A model generated the notes under the pieces. That model was given only the letters and a program-made list of their open reading frames with translations, was not told where the DNA came from and searched no databases. The translations under genes and the position numbers were made by a program. A DNA stretch of 64,000 nucleotides from Myxocyprinus asiaticus. Its lineage: Eukaryota; Chordata; Actinopteri; Cypriniformes; Catostomidae. The stretch lies in NCBI RefSeq assembly GCF_019703515.2, contig NC_059379.1, forward strand, positions 26,006,880 through 26,070,879, in the 5' to 3' direction. How positions within the stretch are numbered: the first letter of the stretch is position 1; every line of letters begins with the position of its first letter. Positions 45,345 to 54,560 of the stretch are shown here, piece after piece.

Positions 45345-46382
45345 CTGTGATAAAGACAAAATAAATATATTGATGCAAGGTCGTTCAGACAGGGTGCCGA
45401 CGGCAAAGGGGCTGGATTGTTTGATTAGAAACAACATTTGAATGTTGGATTTTTATTTGAATGCTGGCAGAAGGCCCAGACAGAATCTGTGGACTGTGTT
45501 TTGCACTGATTTCAGAGGAAAATCTGCAGGAGTCTGTGGAAAGGATTTAAACATGGTCAAATGTGTTAAACGGACCTGAGAGTAGTACACTCTTAATGGT
45601 AGCTAAAAGCAGGTTTGGGCAAAATTCAGAATTTCGGTACAGGCTCCCTTTGAATCCATGAGTTGGAATTTGAATTGCATTGGCCACACCCCCACAGGAT
45701 GTTACGCTGGAAATGGAATGACAGGAAAAGGAATTTACTGAATTGTAATTCAAAGAAAGTCAACCAAAAAAATAAAAAATAAAAACTAGGCAAGAACAGA
45801 TAACTTCTAACTAACTGTTCCGTTTCAGTTTTACATCTGGTATGCCTGCTATATGCTGTTTGGATCAGTTTTAAAGACTTTGGGGTAAATTACAGAATTT
45901 CATTCTGAACAAATAAGTGTTCTTACATTAAGGTCCATAAAATTAAAGTTAACATATTAAATATAATTAAATGTATGTAGAAATGAAATACAAATTTCAA
46001 TAGGTGGGTCAATGACGTGACACTCATTTCTTGTCCGCATCTAATAAATTATTCAAAAATATATTACAAATGCAATTCACACAAAATAATTACATGAATA
46101 CACCTCTTCTATAATGAACATGTTTTCAATTACTGAGTTCAAAGTCATTTTGATCTTTTTTCTGGGGCTAAATGTCATGTGGTGCAACTGTCTGGAGACA
46201 GTTAAAAAAAAAAAAAAAGTCTCATTAAAAGCTGGAATTCTTGAAAAAAGAAATGTTGGCATGAGTTGTGCTGAATAATCTTTTATTATTATTTCTTTAA
46301 AAAAATGCAGTGGAACAATTTTATTTTAAAATATAAATATTTGAAAAAAATGTGTCCACCAAATCAAAGTTGTGTGGCACAA
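45345..46382. other. Intron, no gene recognised
   Basis: AT-rich, with an A run at 46206. I see no repeat I can name. Confidence 0.4.
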
Positions 46383-46720
46383 CCAACATCCATCCATCTT
46401 CAGCTCAAGACAGCTGGGATTGGCTCCAGCACTATCCATGGTAGGGTCTCAGACCAAAGGCAGGGACAGGTGGCCAGTCCATCACAGGGATGAGACACAC
46501 AGACATACACATTCACACACACGCAGGCAATTTGGAATTTTCTATTCACTTAACCTGCATGTTTTTGGACTGTGGGGAAAACCTGAGCACCCAGAGGAAA
46601 CCCACAGGAACACAGGGAGAACATGCAAACTCCACACAGAAAGGGTGAGCCAGGACTCAAACCAGGGTACCTTCTTGCTGTGAGGTGACAGTGCTACCCA
46701 CTGAACCACCGTACTGCCCA
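46383..46720 (-). repeat. tRNA-derived SINE
   Basis: On the minus strand the head reads TGGGCAGTACGGTGGTTCAG and later GGTTTGAGTCC (box B-like). The body has GGAGTTTGCATGTTCTCCCT and TTTCCTCTGGGTGCTCAGG, typical of fish SINEs with this core. The far end has GATGGATGGATG. Confidence 0.8.
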
Positions 46721-46983
46721 TTGCAACCAACATGTAGGTAGAAATTTTGTTGTCGTGACAAAAAGCATAAAACAGAGAAGATCTCAGACCCACAAGACTG
46801 TGTGAAGATTTAAAAACAAAAAATTATTTTGTCATATCATTAAAAATCAATATTTTGACATTTTTATGAAAAGGCACATTTTGTTCAGGTCATTTGGTGC
46901 AACCATGAGAAAACTTTTTGATATTCTTCAATAAAAAATTTATATTTGTTAAAATTAAAAATTAAATCACCTTGAAACATATA

Positions 46984-48196
46984 CACTATATTGCCAAAAG
47001 TATTCGCTCGCCCATCCAAATAATTGATTTCAGGTGTTCCAATCACTTTCATGGCCACAGGTGTATAAAATGAAGCACCTAAGCATGCAGACTGCTTCTA
47101 CAAACATTTGTGAAAGAATGGGCTGCTCTCAGGAGCTCAGTGAATTCCAGCGTGGTACTGTGATAGGATGCCACCTGTGCAACAAGTCCAGTCGTGAAAT
47201 TTCCTTGCTACTAAATATTCCACAGTCAACTGTCAGTGGTATTATAACAAAGTGGAAGCGATTGGGAATGACAGCAACTCAGCCACGAAGTGGTAGGCCA
47301 CGTAAAATGACAGAGCGGGGTCAGCGGATGCTGAGGCGCATAGTGCGCAGAGGTCGCCAACTTTCTGCAGAGTCAATCGCTACAGACCTCCAAAGTTCAT
47401 GTGGCCTTCAGATTAGCTCAAGAACAGTGCGTAGAGAGCTTCATGGAATGGGTTTCCATGGCCGAGCAGCTGCATCCAAGCCATACATCACCAAGTGCAA
47501 TGCAAAGCGTTGGATGCAGTGGTGTAAAGCACGCCGCCACTGGACTCTAGAGCAGTGCAGACGCGTTCTCTGGAGTGACGAATCACGCTTCTCCATCTGG
47601 CAATCTGATGGACGAGTCTGGGTAGCCAGGAGAACGGTACTTGTCTGACTGCACTGTGCCAACTGTGAAGTTTGGTGGAGGGGGGATTATGGTGTGGGGT
47701 TGTTTTTCAGGAGCTGGGCTTGGCCCCTTAGTTCCAGTGAAAGGAACTCTGAATGCTTCAGCATACCAAGAGATTTTGGACAATTTGGACAATTCCTTGC
47801 TCCTGTTCCAACATGACTGCGCACCAGTGCACGAAGCAAGGTCCATAAAGACATGGATGAGTGAGTTTGGTGTGGAAGAACTTGACTGGCCTGCACAGAG
47901 TCCTGACCTCAACCCGATAGAGCACCTTTGGGATGAATTAGAGTGAAGACTGCGAGCCAGGCCTTCTCGTCCAACATTAGTGTCTGACCTCACAAATGCG
48001 CTTCTGGAAGAATGGCCAAAAATTCCCATAAACACACTCCTAAACCTTGTGGAAAGCCTTCATAGAAGAGTTGAAGCTGTTATTGCTGCAAAGGGTGGGC
48101 CGACATCATATTAAACCCTATGGATTAAGAATGGGATGTCACTTAAGTTCATATGTGTCTAAAGGCAGATGAGCGAATACTTTTGGCAATATAGTG
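46984..48196 (+). mobile_element. Tc1/mariner transposon, almost complete
   Basis: The inverted ends CACTATATTGCCAAAAGTAT (46984) and its complement ending at 48196 are flanked by TA at 46982-46983 and 48197-48198. The 1213-bp length is usual for Tc1-type elements. One transposase gene lies inside, with two lesions. Confidence 0.95.
47118..48114 (+). pseudogene. Tc1-type transposase, one frameshift and one stop
   Basis: The start MGCSQELSEFQRGTVIGCHL gives a helix-turn-helix, with IPQSTVSGIITKWKRLG and the AT-hook-like SGRPRKMTERGQR. The catalytic triad is in place: LWSDESRFSIWQ (Asp), [14 protein letters not shown] (Asp) and [15 protein letters not shown] (Glu, DD34E type). The frame shifts near 47640. 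A TGA at 47944-47946 stands after DELE, where Tc1 relatives continue; RLRARPSRPTLVSDL follows and the protein would end at 48114. The enzyme cuts and pastes at TA. I took the ATG at 47118 because homology starts there, although the frame is open further upstream. Confidence 0.9.
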
Positions 48197-48917
48197 TATT
48201 TGAAAATGTTTTTTAAATGAATGATGAAGTTGTGTACACTCATGTACTCAAGGTGCAAGTAAACTATTTTAATACATTTTACATGATGGTTGCACCATAT
48301 GACATTTTTTAAGTCATTCATTTTTTTGTACAAAATGCTATAAATGTTTTTCAAACAATATGTAAAAACAACATGAACTCAACGATTACATGTCTATGAA
48401 CCTGACACTTGTTTTAAGCCAGATTCTTTAAAATGTCTAATTATTATCACCTCAGACAACCTTATTTGTCAATGACACAGGTGCCATTTCAAACACTGCT
48501 TGTTTTCATAATCAAATACAGTATAATGTTTCATAATTTCATTATAATTCAGCACTCTGTATGTTCTCAATTCAGTACTGAATGGCACACAGACCTGGCT
48601 GAAATAATTTTTTAATTAGCCAAAATAAATAAACACCCAACGTTGTAATTGAGTAGGAGTTGTAATTGTAGGCGTTACAATTTTGCAGACATTTTCTGAG
48701 CTTTCTGTGTGCACATATTCTGTGTGGGCCTGGCTATCAGTCTTACAGTGGATTCCTTCTTTATTTATTTTTTTAACCACCAGAATAATAAAGTGCTCTG
48801 AAAAAACAGCCATATTTCCGGTAACAGGAAGGCACCCTATCATCTGCCATGGTCCTTATGGCTGACAGAAAAAGCAAGCACTATTGATGCCAATGGCAGA
48901 GACACAGCAAGGTTTAC

Positions 48918-49033
48918 CAGATGCTAAAAGGTCGTTCACCAACACTAGGAACTTCTCATCTGCAACCTGGGCATCTATCATGAGAAACAATATTTTCAAT
49001 GCCAGCTTTAATGTACAATGCTCCCTAATTGAT
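48918..49033 (-). pseudogene. Dynein exon remnant 3, AAA4
   Basis: After TTTCAG the exon reads a TAG as third codon, then GALYIKAGIENIV. Two bases are missing there, and the frame then gives LMIDAQVADEKFLVLVNDLL and ASG before G/GTAAACC. The Sensor/Walker B-like FLMxDAQVADE motif is recognisable. The length, 116 bp, is two short of the phase required by the neighbouring exons, as the deletion predicts. Confidence 0.9.
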
Positions 49034-49393
49034 CTGAAAATACACAAAACTACTTTCACATACCACCAAGCTCCTCATCTCTGGAAAATGCCCAGCAGAG
49101 CACTTGGAATAAAACATATTACAGGCATAAAAGTTGATGAGCTATGTACAGAATAATGTGCAATATGATGCTGTGGTCAAGAGGTCCTCTGTGTATCTGT
49201 TAATTATTCCATTATTTTTCTGGCTTTAGTAGGGTGCTCTCTGAATTTTTACCTATTCAATTTATACTCAAATAAGGAGCTTTACAATGAAAAGTTCAAA
49301 GAGTTCAAGTCTCATACAAGTGTGAATTACAGCATTGTAACCTACTTGGTAAGCAATTTTTGTTTCAGATGGGGTAAGGTAATGCTGCCGCAC

Positions 49394-49556
49394 TTTCAGA
49401 TCAGGGATGGATTATCTTTTCTTCAGCATCATCTGAAAGACCTCCAGGGAGCTGATGAACGCTGCCAGCCTCGTCAGGCTCTGCTTCCCACTTCCTCCCA
49501 CTCCGACCAGCAGAGCGTTCCCCCTTGGAGATTCCAGGATCTGACTGATACGGCAA
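49394..49556 (-). pseudogene. Dynein exon remnant 2, AAA4 P-loop
   Basis: The exon reads [40 protein letters not shown] and QMMLKKR, then TAA at 49412-49414, then SIPDLK to the exon end. GVGGSGKQS is the Walker A loop of AAA4, the family signature. The TAA stands where a tyrosine is expected. The acceptor TTCAG is normal; the donor is AAA/GTGCGG. Confidence 0.95.
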
Positions 49557-50225
49557 CTGAACCAGGAGAGAACAGTGAAGATGTGTAAGGTTTAAGGAAG
49601 TAAAGCAGGATGTGGAGTAGAGGAGGAACTTTTTCCAATGTTACCCTGTCGACACATTTTTTTTTTTTATGACATTCATACTGGCATAGATTGTACCAAG
49701 GTTAATATCATTAATAAAAACATACAAAAACAAAAACTGGCCAAATATTTTTTCTAACTAAATAAATATAAAAATGGAAAATTGCAAATTGCAAAAAGAA
49801 CAAAAACTAAAATGAAACTAATGTGCACTAAAATATACATTAAAACTAAATCAATTTACAATGACAATTACTTAATGGCTGCTTCTTGAGTAATTGGGTG
49901 CTTCTTTTTGACAGAATACATACTACAAACATATATTTTTGTGTGGGTGTGATTGAAACAAAGCTGAGGGTTTGAATAGCCTGTTCTGTGGGTTGTGCTT
50001 AAAAGAATATTCAGGGTTCAATATAAGTTAAGCGCAATCGATAACATTCTTGTCATAATGTTGACTACCACAAAAATTAATTTAGACTAATTCCTCCTTT
50101 TCTTAAAAAAAAAAACAAAGCAAAAATTAAAAAGTTACTGTAAGGCACTTACAATGGAAGTGAATGGGGCCAATTTTTGGAGGGTTTAAAAGACAGAAAT
50201 GTGAAGCTTAGAATTTTAAACAAGC
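49557..50225. other. Intron with a MITE fragment
   Basis: 49700-49870 is an A-rich repeat with AAAACTAAAATGAAACTAA. 49995-50225 ends in ACAATGGAAGTGAATGGGGC and GGTTTAAAAGACAGAAATG, a common fish MITE type. No exon for the segment between dynein remnants 1 and 2 was found here. Confidence 0.45.
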
Positions 50226-50443
50226 ACTTACATTAACTCGGGTCGAAACGAGATGGAGATGTGGAGATTCCAGAGGTCTGGCTGCGGGTGCTGGAGCGTG
50301 CCCTGCCCCTGAGTGAGAAGGTCCCACCTCAGGGGAATGCGCCAGGGAGGTGCTACTGCCAGGAACATCAGATCCGAGAACCAAGTCCAGTTGGGCCAGT
50401 ACGGCGCAACAAACAGGACTTGCTACTCGTCCTCCCTGACTTT

Positions 50444-51760
50444 TCACCAAAGGGGGCAGTGAGAGGACTCTTGGGAGGTGAAAAGGTCTACCTGCGCCTT
50501 CCCGAATCTCTCCCAAATCAGCTGGACTACGTGGGGGTGGAGCCTCCACTCCCCACGGAGCGTTACCTGCCGTGAGATCGCGTCCGCTGCATGGTTGAGG
50601 ACGACTGGAAGGTGAGTGACTCGCAGAGACTTCAATGTCTGCTGACTCCAAAGGAGGAGGCGGCGGGCGAGTTGCGACATGCGACGCAAGTGTACACCGC
50701 CTTGGTGGTTTATGTACGCTATGGTTGCTGTGTTGTCCAGAGCCCCGGCACTGCCTGCCAGTTGCACATGGTGCTCCAGACCAAGTTTGAGGCATCTGTC
50801 ATGACCACGACGTGCCTTGAGATCTGCTCTAGGGGAACACCTGCCTGTAGAAATGCTAGGTCTGACCAAGGGCTGAAAGTCTGACGGCACTGTGGAGTGA
50901 TGGTCACACGCTGGGTGCCGTGGTGCCATGCCCACCTTGGGACTCGAGTCTGTAGCCAGTGCTGAAGCGGTCTGATATGCATCAACCCGAGGGGGAGAAC
51001 TGCCACCGAGGATGCCATATGCCCCAGGAGCCTCTGAAATTTTTTCACTGGCACCGCTACCTTCTGCCTGAAGGTCTTCAGGTAAGACGTGCCTTGAGAG
51101 TGACTGAGTCCAACTCCATACCGAGAAAAGAGATGCTCTGCACAGGAGAGAGCTTGCTCTTCTCCCATTTGACCTGAAGCCCGAGTCGGTCAAGGTGCTG
51201 AAGCACAAGGTCCCTGTGTGCACACAATAGTTCTCGCGAGTGTGCTAGGATTAGCCAGTCGTCGAGATAATTGAGAATGCGTATACCCTTTTCCCTCAGC
51301 GGGGCCAGGGCAGCCTCTGCGGCCTTGGTAAAGATGCGAGGGGACAGGGACAGACCGAAGGGGAGGAACTTGTATGGGTCTGCTCGTCCCTCGAAGGCAA
51401 ACCGAAGAAAGGATCTGTGTCGAGGAAGGATCGATACGTGAAAGTACACGTTCTTCAGGTCGATGGCCGCAAACCAATCCTGATGTCGTGCTGATGCCAG
51501 GATGCACTTCCTGTAACATCCTGAACGGAAGCCTGTGTAAGGCTTTGTTCATTGCATGCAGATCCAAGATTGGGCGTGACCCTCCCCCTCTCTTGGGCAC
51601 GATAAATTAATGCTGTAAAATCTCTTGCGCAACTCGGCTACGGGGACGGGCTCTATTGCTCTCTTCATCAGAAGGGTGTCAACCTCCACCCGGAGGACAG
51701 AGGCACCCTCACCCCGCACCGTAGTGGAGAGGATGCCACTTAACCTGGCGTCTGGCGAAC
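50444..51760 (-). pseudogene. DIRS reverse transcriptase and RNase H
   Basis: GGGSRPILDLHAMNKALHRL at 51580-51525, then FHVSILPRHRSFLRFAFEGR, LPFGLSLSPRIFTKAAEAAL and RILNYLDDWLILAHSRELL (YLDD box at about 51260). The RNase H has VVVMTDASNLVWSTMCNWQA (50770-50830), NTATIAYINHQGGVHLRRMS and LNHAADAISRQVTLRGEW, ending near DLFTSQESSHCPLW at 50444. RT and RNase H are spread over three frames. This DIRS is closer to the gag B leader at 34.0 kb than to the element at 14.4 kb, judged by its leader. Confidence 0.85.
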
Positions 51761-52005
51761 TGGATCACGTAACCGAGGCGAATTGTCTTGATGAGCCACC
51801 ACAAGGGGCTGGAGAGTGCTAACCAGGCCTCCAGCCTCCACTACAGCAGCACCAAGGGGACGACTGGACTTACCGTGCCCGGGCAGGGTGGGTCGCGGCA
51901 AGGCAGAGCAGGCGCCCCACCTGGAAGACAGCCCAGGGGAGATGTGCTGCTCCGCAAGCCCGTAACGGTGGTCAGTGACTGGGGCGGGTGAGTGACCCCA
52001 GAGAC

Positions 52006-52023
52006 CAACACACTTACCTGTTC
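52006..52023 (-). promoter_or_regulatory. Splice-donor-like site in DIRS leader
   Basis: AACAGGTAAGTGTGTTGG on the minus strand, matching the site at 34.0 kb in 17 of 18 positions. A second GTAAGT (CACGGTAAGTCC) is at about 51869-51880. Confidence 0.45.
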
Positions 52024-52079
52024 ACCGGCTGTCTCTCAACAGAGAATGAGGGACTGAATGAGGCTCTGGTCTGACCACA

Positions 52080-53497
52080 GAGGTTGCTCCCAAGACTCTG
52101 TCCATGACCACGACTAAAGAGGTCGCTCCCAAGACTCTGTTCATGCCCACGACCACAAAGATCGCTCCCGAGACTCTGTTTATGTTCACAACCACTGAGG
52201 TAATTTCCCAGTCATCCTGGACTCTTAGTCTCAAGCCTGCCATGGCTCTGCCTTCTACAACTTTGCCCCTCAAGCTTGCCATGGCTCTGCCTTCTACAGC
52301 TCTGCTCCTCGAGCCTCCTACGGCTCTGCCTTCCACGGCTTCACCCTTCGAGTCTGCCACGGCTCCGCCTTCTATGGCTTCACCTCTCGAGCCTCCTACA
52401 GCTCCTCCTACCATAGCTCTGCCATCAGAGTGCTCCATGGCTTCAGTCTCCAATCTGGGGTCACCACCCAGGCCTCCTGACCCTGTTTCAGCTCTGTGGT
52501 CATCAACCAGGTCTTCTGATCCAGTCCCTATCCTGAGATGGCCTCTTGGGTCTCCTAGCCAGCCACCTGATCTGCTCTGGTCTTCTGGGTCTCCTGGTCG
52601 TCCACCTTATCTGCTCTGGTCTTCTGGGTCTCCTGGCTGTCTGCCTGATCTACTCTGGTCCCCTTGGTCTCATGGCCATCTGTCTGATCTGCTCTGGTCT
52701 TCTGGGTCACCTGGCTGTCCGCCTGGTCTGTTCTGGTCTTCTGGATCTCCTGGCTGTCCGCCTGGTCTGTTCTGGTCTTCTGGATCTCCTGGCTGTCTGC
52801 CTGATCTGCTCTGGTCCCCTTGGTCTCATGGCCTTCCGCCTGATCCGCTCTCGTCTTCTTGGTTTCCTGGTCGTCCACCTTATCTGCTCTGGTCTTCTGG
52901 GTCTCCTGGCTGTCTGCCTGATCTACTCTGGTCCCCTTGGTCTCATGGCCATCTGCCTGATCTGCTCTGGTCCCCTTGGTCTCATGGCCTTCCGCCTGAT
53001 CTGCTCTTGTCTTCTGGGTTTCCTGGTCGTCCACCTGATCTGCTCTGGTCTTCTGGGTCTCCTGACCATCTGCCTGATCTGCTCTGGTCTCCTGGGACTC
53101 CTGGCCATCTGCCTGACCTGCTCTGGTATCCCTGGTCTCATGACCATCTGCCTAGTCTGCTCTGGCTCCCTTGGTCTCCTGGCCCTCCACCTGACCTGCT
53201 CTGGTATCCCTGGTCTCATGGCCGTCCGCCTGGTCTGCTTTGGCTCCCTTGGTCTCCTGGCCGTCCACCTGACCTGCTCTGGTATTTCTGGCCTCATGGC
53301 TGTCCGCCTGGTCTGCTCTGGTTCCCTTGGTCTCCTGGCCGTCTGCCTGATCTGCTCTGGTATTTCTGGCCTCATGGCTGTCTGCCTGGTCTGCTCTGGT
53401 TCCCTTGGTCTCCTGGCTGTCTGCCTGATCTGCTCTGGTTTCCTTGGTTCCCTGGTCGTTTACCTGATCTGCCCTGGTTTCTTTGGACCCTGGTGTC
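52080..53497. repeat. 39-bp tandem array, about 36 units
   Basis: The DNA period is 39 bp throughout. The strongest block is about 52540-53497 with units like CTGCTCTGGTCTTCTGGGTC. The plus strand is very poor in A, and because 39 is divisible by three several frames stay open on both strands. Units have no spacers, so this is not a CRISPR. Confidence 0.9.
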
Positions 53498-53615
53498 ACC
53501 TGCCTCCTCGCTTCGGGAGCCGTTCATGGGGGGGGGGCTGCTCTGTCATGAATCCCGCCTTTGTTGTTCCTCCCGCTCACCACCAGAGGGCTCCATCACC
53601 TTGGGATTGACTTGA
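52104..53615 (+). CDS. Open frame of 13-residue repeats, gypsy 3' ORF
   Basis: A 503-codon open frame with no known enzyme motif. It is a continuous array with a 13-codon period from 52080 to about 53497, roughly 36 units. Early units resemble EVAPKTLFMPTTT, middle ones LAMALPSTALLLE, and late ones GSPGCPPDLLWSS; the phase never slips. Distal units alternate in pairs (LLWYPWSHGRPPG with LLWLPWSPGRPPD). Pro, Trp, Ser, Leu and Gly dominate. No signal peptide or clear membrane segment. The ATG at 52104 is only the first in frame; the array is open back to 52080, so the true start may have been lost with the upstream part. The last codons enter the LTR. It could be a tail of pol or a separate accessory protein. 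Confidence 0.5.
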   Translation: MTTTKEVAPKTLFMPTTTKIAPETLFMFTTTEVISQSSWTLSLKPAMALPSTTLPLKLAMALPSTALLLEPPTALPSTASPFESATAPPSMASPLEPPTAPPTIALPSECSMASVSNLGSPPRPPDPVSALWSSTRSSDPVPILRWPLGSPSQPPDLLWSSGSPGRPPYLLWSSGSPGCLPDLLWSPWSHGHLSDLLWSSGSPGCPPGLFWSSGSPGCPPGLFWSSGSPGCLPDLLWSPWSHGLPPDPLSSSWFPGRPPYLLWSSGSPGCLPDLLWSPWSHGHLPDLLWSPWSHGLPPDLLLSSGFPGRPPDLLWSSGSPDHLPDLLWSPGTPGHLPDLLWYPWSHDHLPSLLWLPWSPGPPPDLLWYPWSHGRPPGLLWLPWSPGRPPDLLWYFWPHGCPPGLLWFPWSPGRLPDLLWYFWPHGCLPGLLWFPWSPGCLPDLLWFPWFPGRLPDLPWFLWTLVSPASSLREPFMGGGLLCHESRLCCSSRSPPEGSITLGLT

Positions 53616-54005
53616 ACTCTCTGGACTCCATTTCCCATTATCCCCGTACCTGTCACTGATTACCTGCTCAGCTGTTTCTCATTTACTCAGCTATTTAAGT
53701 CTCACTCTCACTCTATAATTGTGAAGTCTTGTTTTGCCCTGGCTGACATTTCTAAGCATTCTCTGAGGTTTTGCATTATCTGTGTATGATCCTGGACTGT
53801 TTAAGTTGTTTTGACCTGTTACTGCCTGCCTACTACTACTGCCTTGTTTACCTGGAAATAACTGACCTCTTGCTTGTTTATTTTCTACCACTATGGATTG
53901 CCTTTGTTATTACTATTGCTGGTGATTGGCCTGCCTGTCTGTATTACGATGTTGATCATTATTAAAGCTGCACATGGATCTCAACTCTGATGACTCATCA
54001 TTACA
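53544..54005 (+). repeat. 3' LTR of the gypsy element
   Basis: 462 bp from TGTCATGAATCCCGCC to CATCATTACA. A G-rich tract just upstream (53528-53538) may be the polypurine tract. TATTTAAG is at 53692-53699 and GTGAAGTCTT at 53721-53730. An ATG at 53974 opens a frame to the LTR end, as in the chromovirus LTR. Confidence 0.85.
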
Positions 54006-54560
54006 CTTGCATAGAATGGACCGACAGAGCTGAGATATTCTGAACAAAAAAAATGATAATTTTTGAAGTCTTTGGAAGTTATAGGTGTAGGTGAGATAAA
54101 TATTTAAGTCCTTTTTTATAGTAAATAAAAAAAAGACATAGCAGTCTCCTTGGAAATCATTATTTCAAGCACTATTACATTTCCCAGTGATGTATAGCAC
54201 TCTGCAAACTCTTCTAGGAAGTGTAATCGAACTTGAAATCATGATCGTTCCTGTAGTCTGCAATTGCAAGATGTACAGTGAAAAAGGAGTTACATTTTGG
54301 TCTGTTCTCACCCAAAACAAATTAGACCACTCTAGAAGACATGGATTAAACCACTTATGGATTACTTTTATGCTGCCTTTATGTGTTTTTTGGATCTTCA
54401 AAGTTTTGGACCCTGTTGTCTTGTATTATATGGTCCTACAGAGCTGAGATTATTCTTCTGAAGATCTTAATTTGTGTTCTGCAGAAGAAAATCATACACA
54501 TATGGGATGGCATGAGGGCGAATAAGAGATTTTTCCGTCAACTATCCCTTTATTAATTTT
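54006..54560. repeat. MITE fragment
   Basis: GAGCTGAGATATTCTGAAC and CACATATGGGATGGCATGAG belong to the MITE family at 7142. The left end is missing where the gypsy LTR adjoins; the right end is ATCCCTTTATTAA. Confidence 0.6.

Larger units (their letters stand above)
50226..52062 (-). mobile_element. DIRS-like element, RT/RNase H and leader
   Basis: Minus-strand order: leader with donor-like sites (52.06-51.87 kb), RT (51.76-51.07 kb), RNase H (51.17-50.44 kb). Recombinase, terminal repeats and most of gag are absent. It ends against a MITE on one side and a gypsy tail on the other. Confidence 0.8.
52063..54005 (+). mobile_element. 3' part of a Ty3/gypsy element with a repeat ORF
   Basis: A 13-codon repeat ORF runs into an LTR with TGTCATG...TTACA ends. 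The LTR shares layout with the chromovirus LTR at 7.8 kb (TATTTAAG box, GTGAAGTCTT, CACATGGATC near its end), so the families are related. All upstream gag-pol is missing and a DIRS fragment adjoins. The right side continues directly into a MITE at 54006. Confidence 0.75.

Noticed and set aside
47583..48035. 150-codon minus-strand frame
   Set aside because: Antisense shadow of the Tc1 transposase.
50208..50795. 195-codon proline-rich minus-strand frame
   Set aside because: It is a shadow of the DIRS RNase H frame in the same DNA.
52080..53497. CRISPR-like tandem repeats
   Set aside because: Units are adjacent without spacers and code for a periodic peptide; the context is vertebrate.
52546..53610. 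Second long open frame, and three minus-strand frames, over the 39-bp array
   Set aside because: They stay open only because the repeat period is a multiple of three; the frame starting upstream at 52080 is the one continuous with the non-identical early units.
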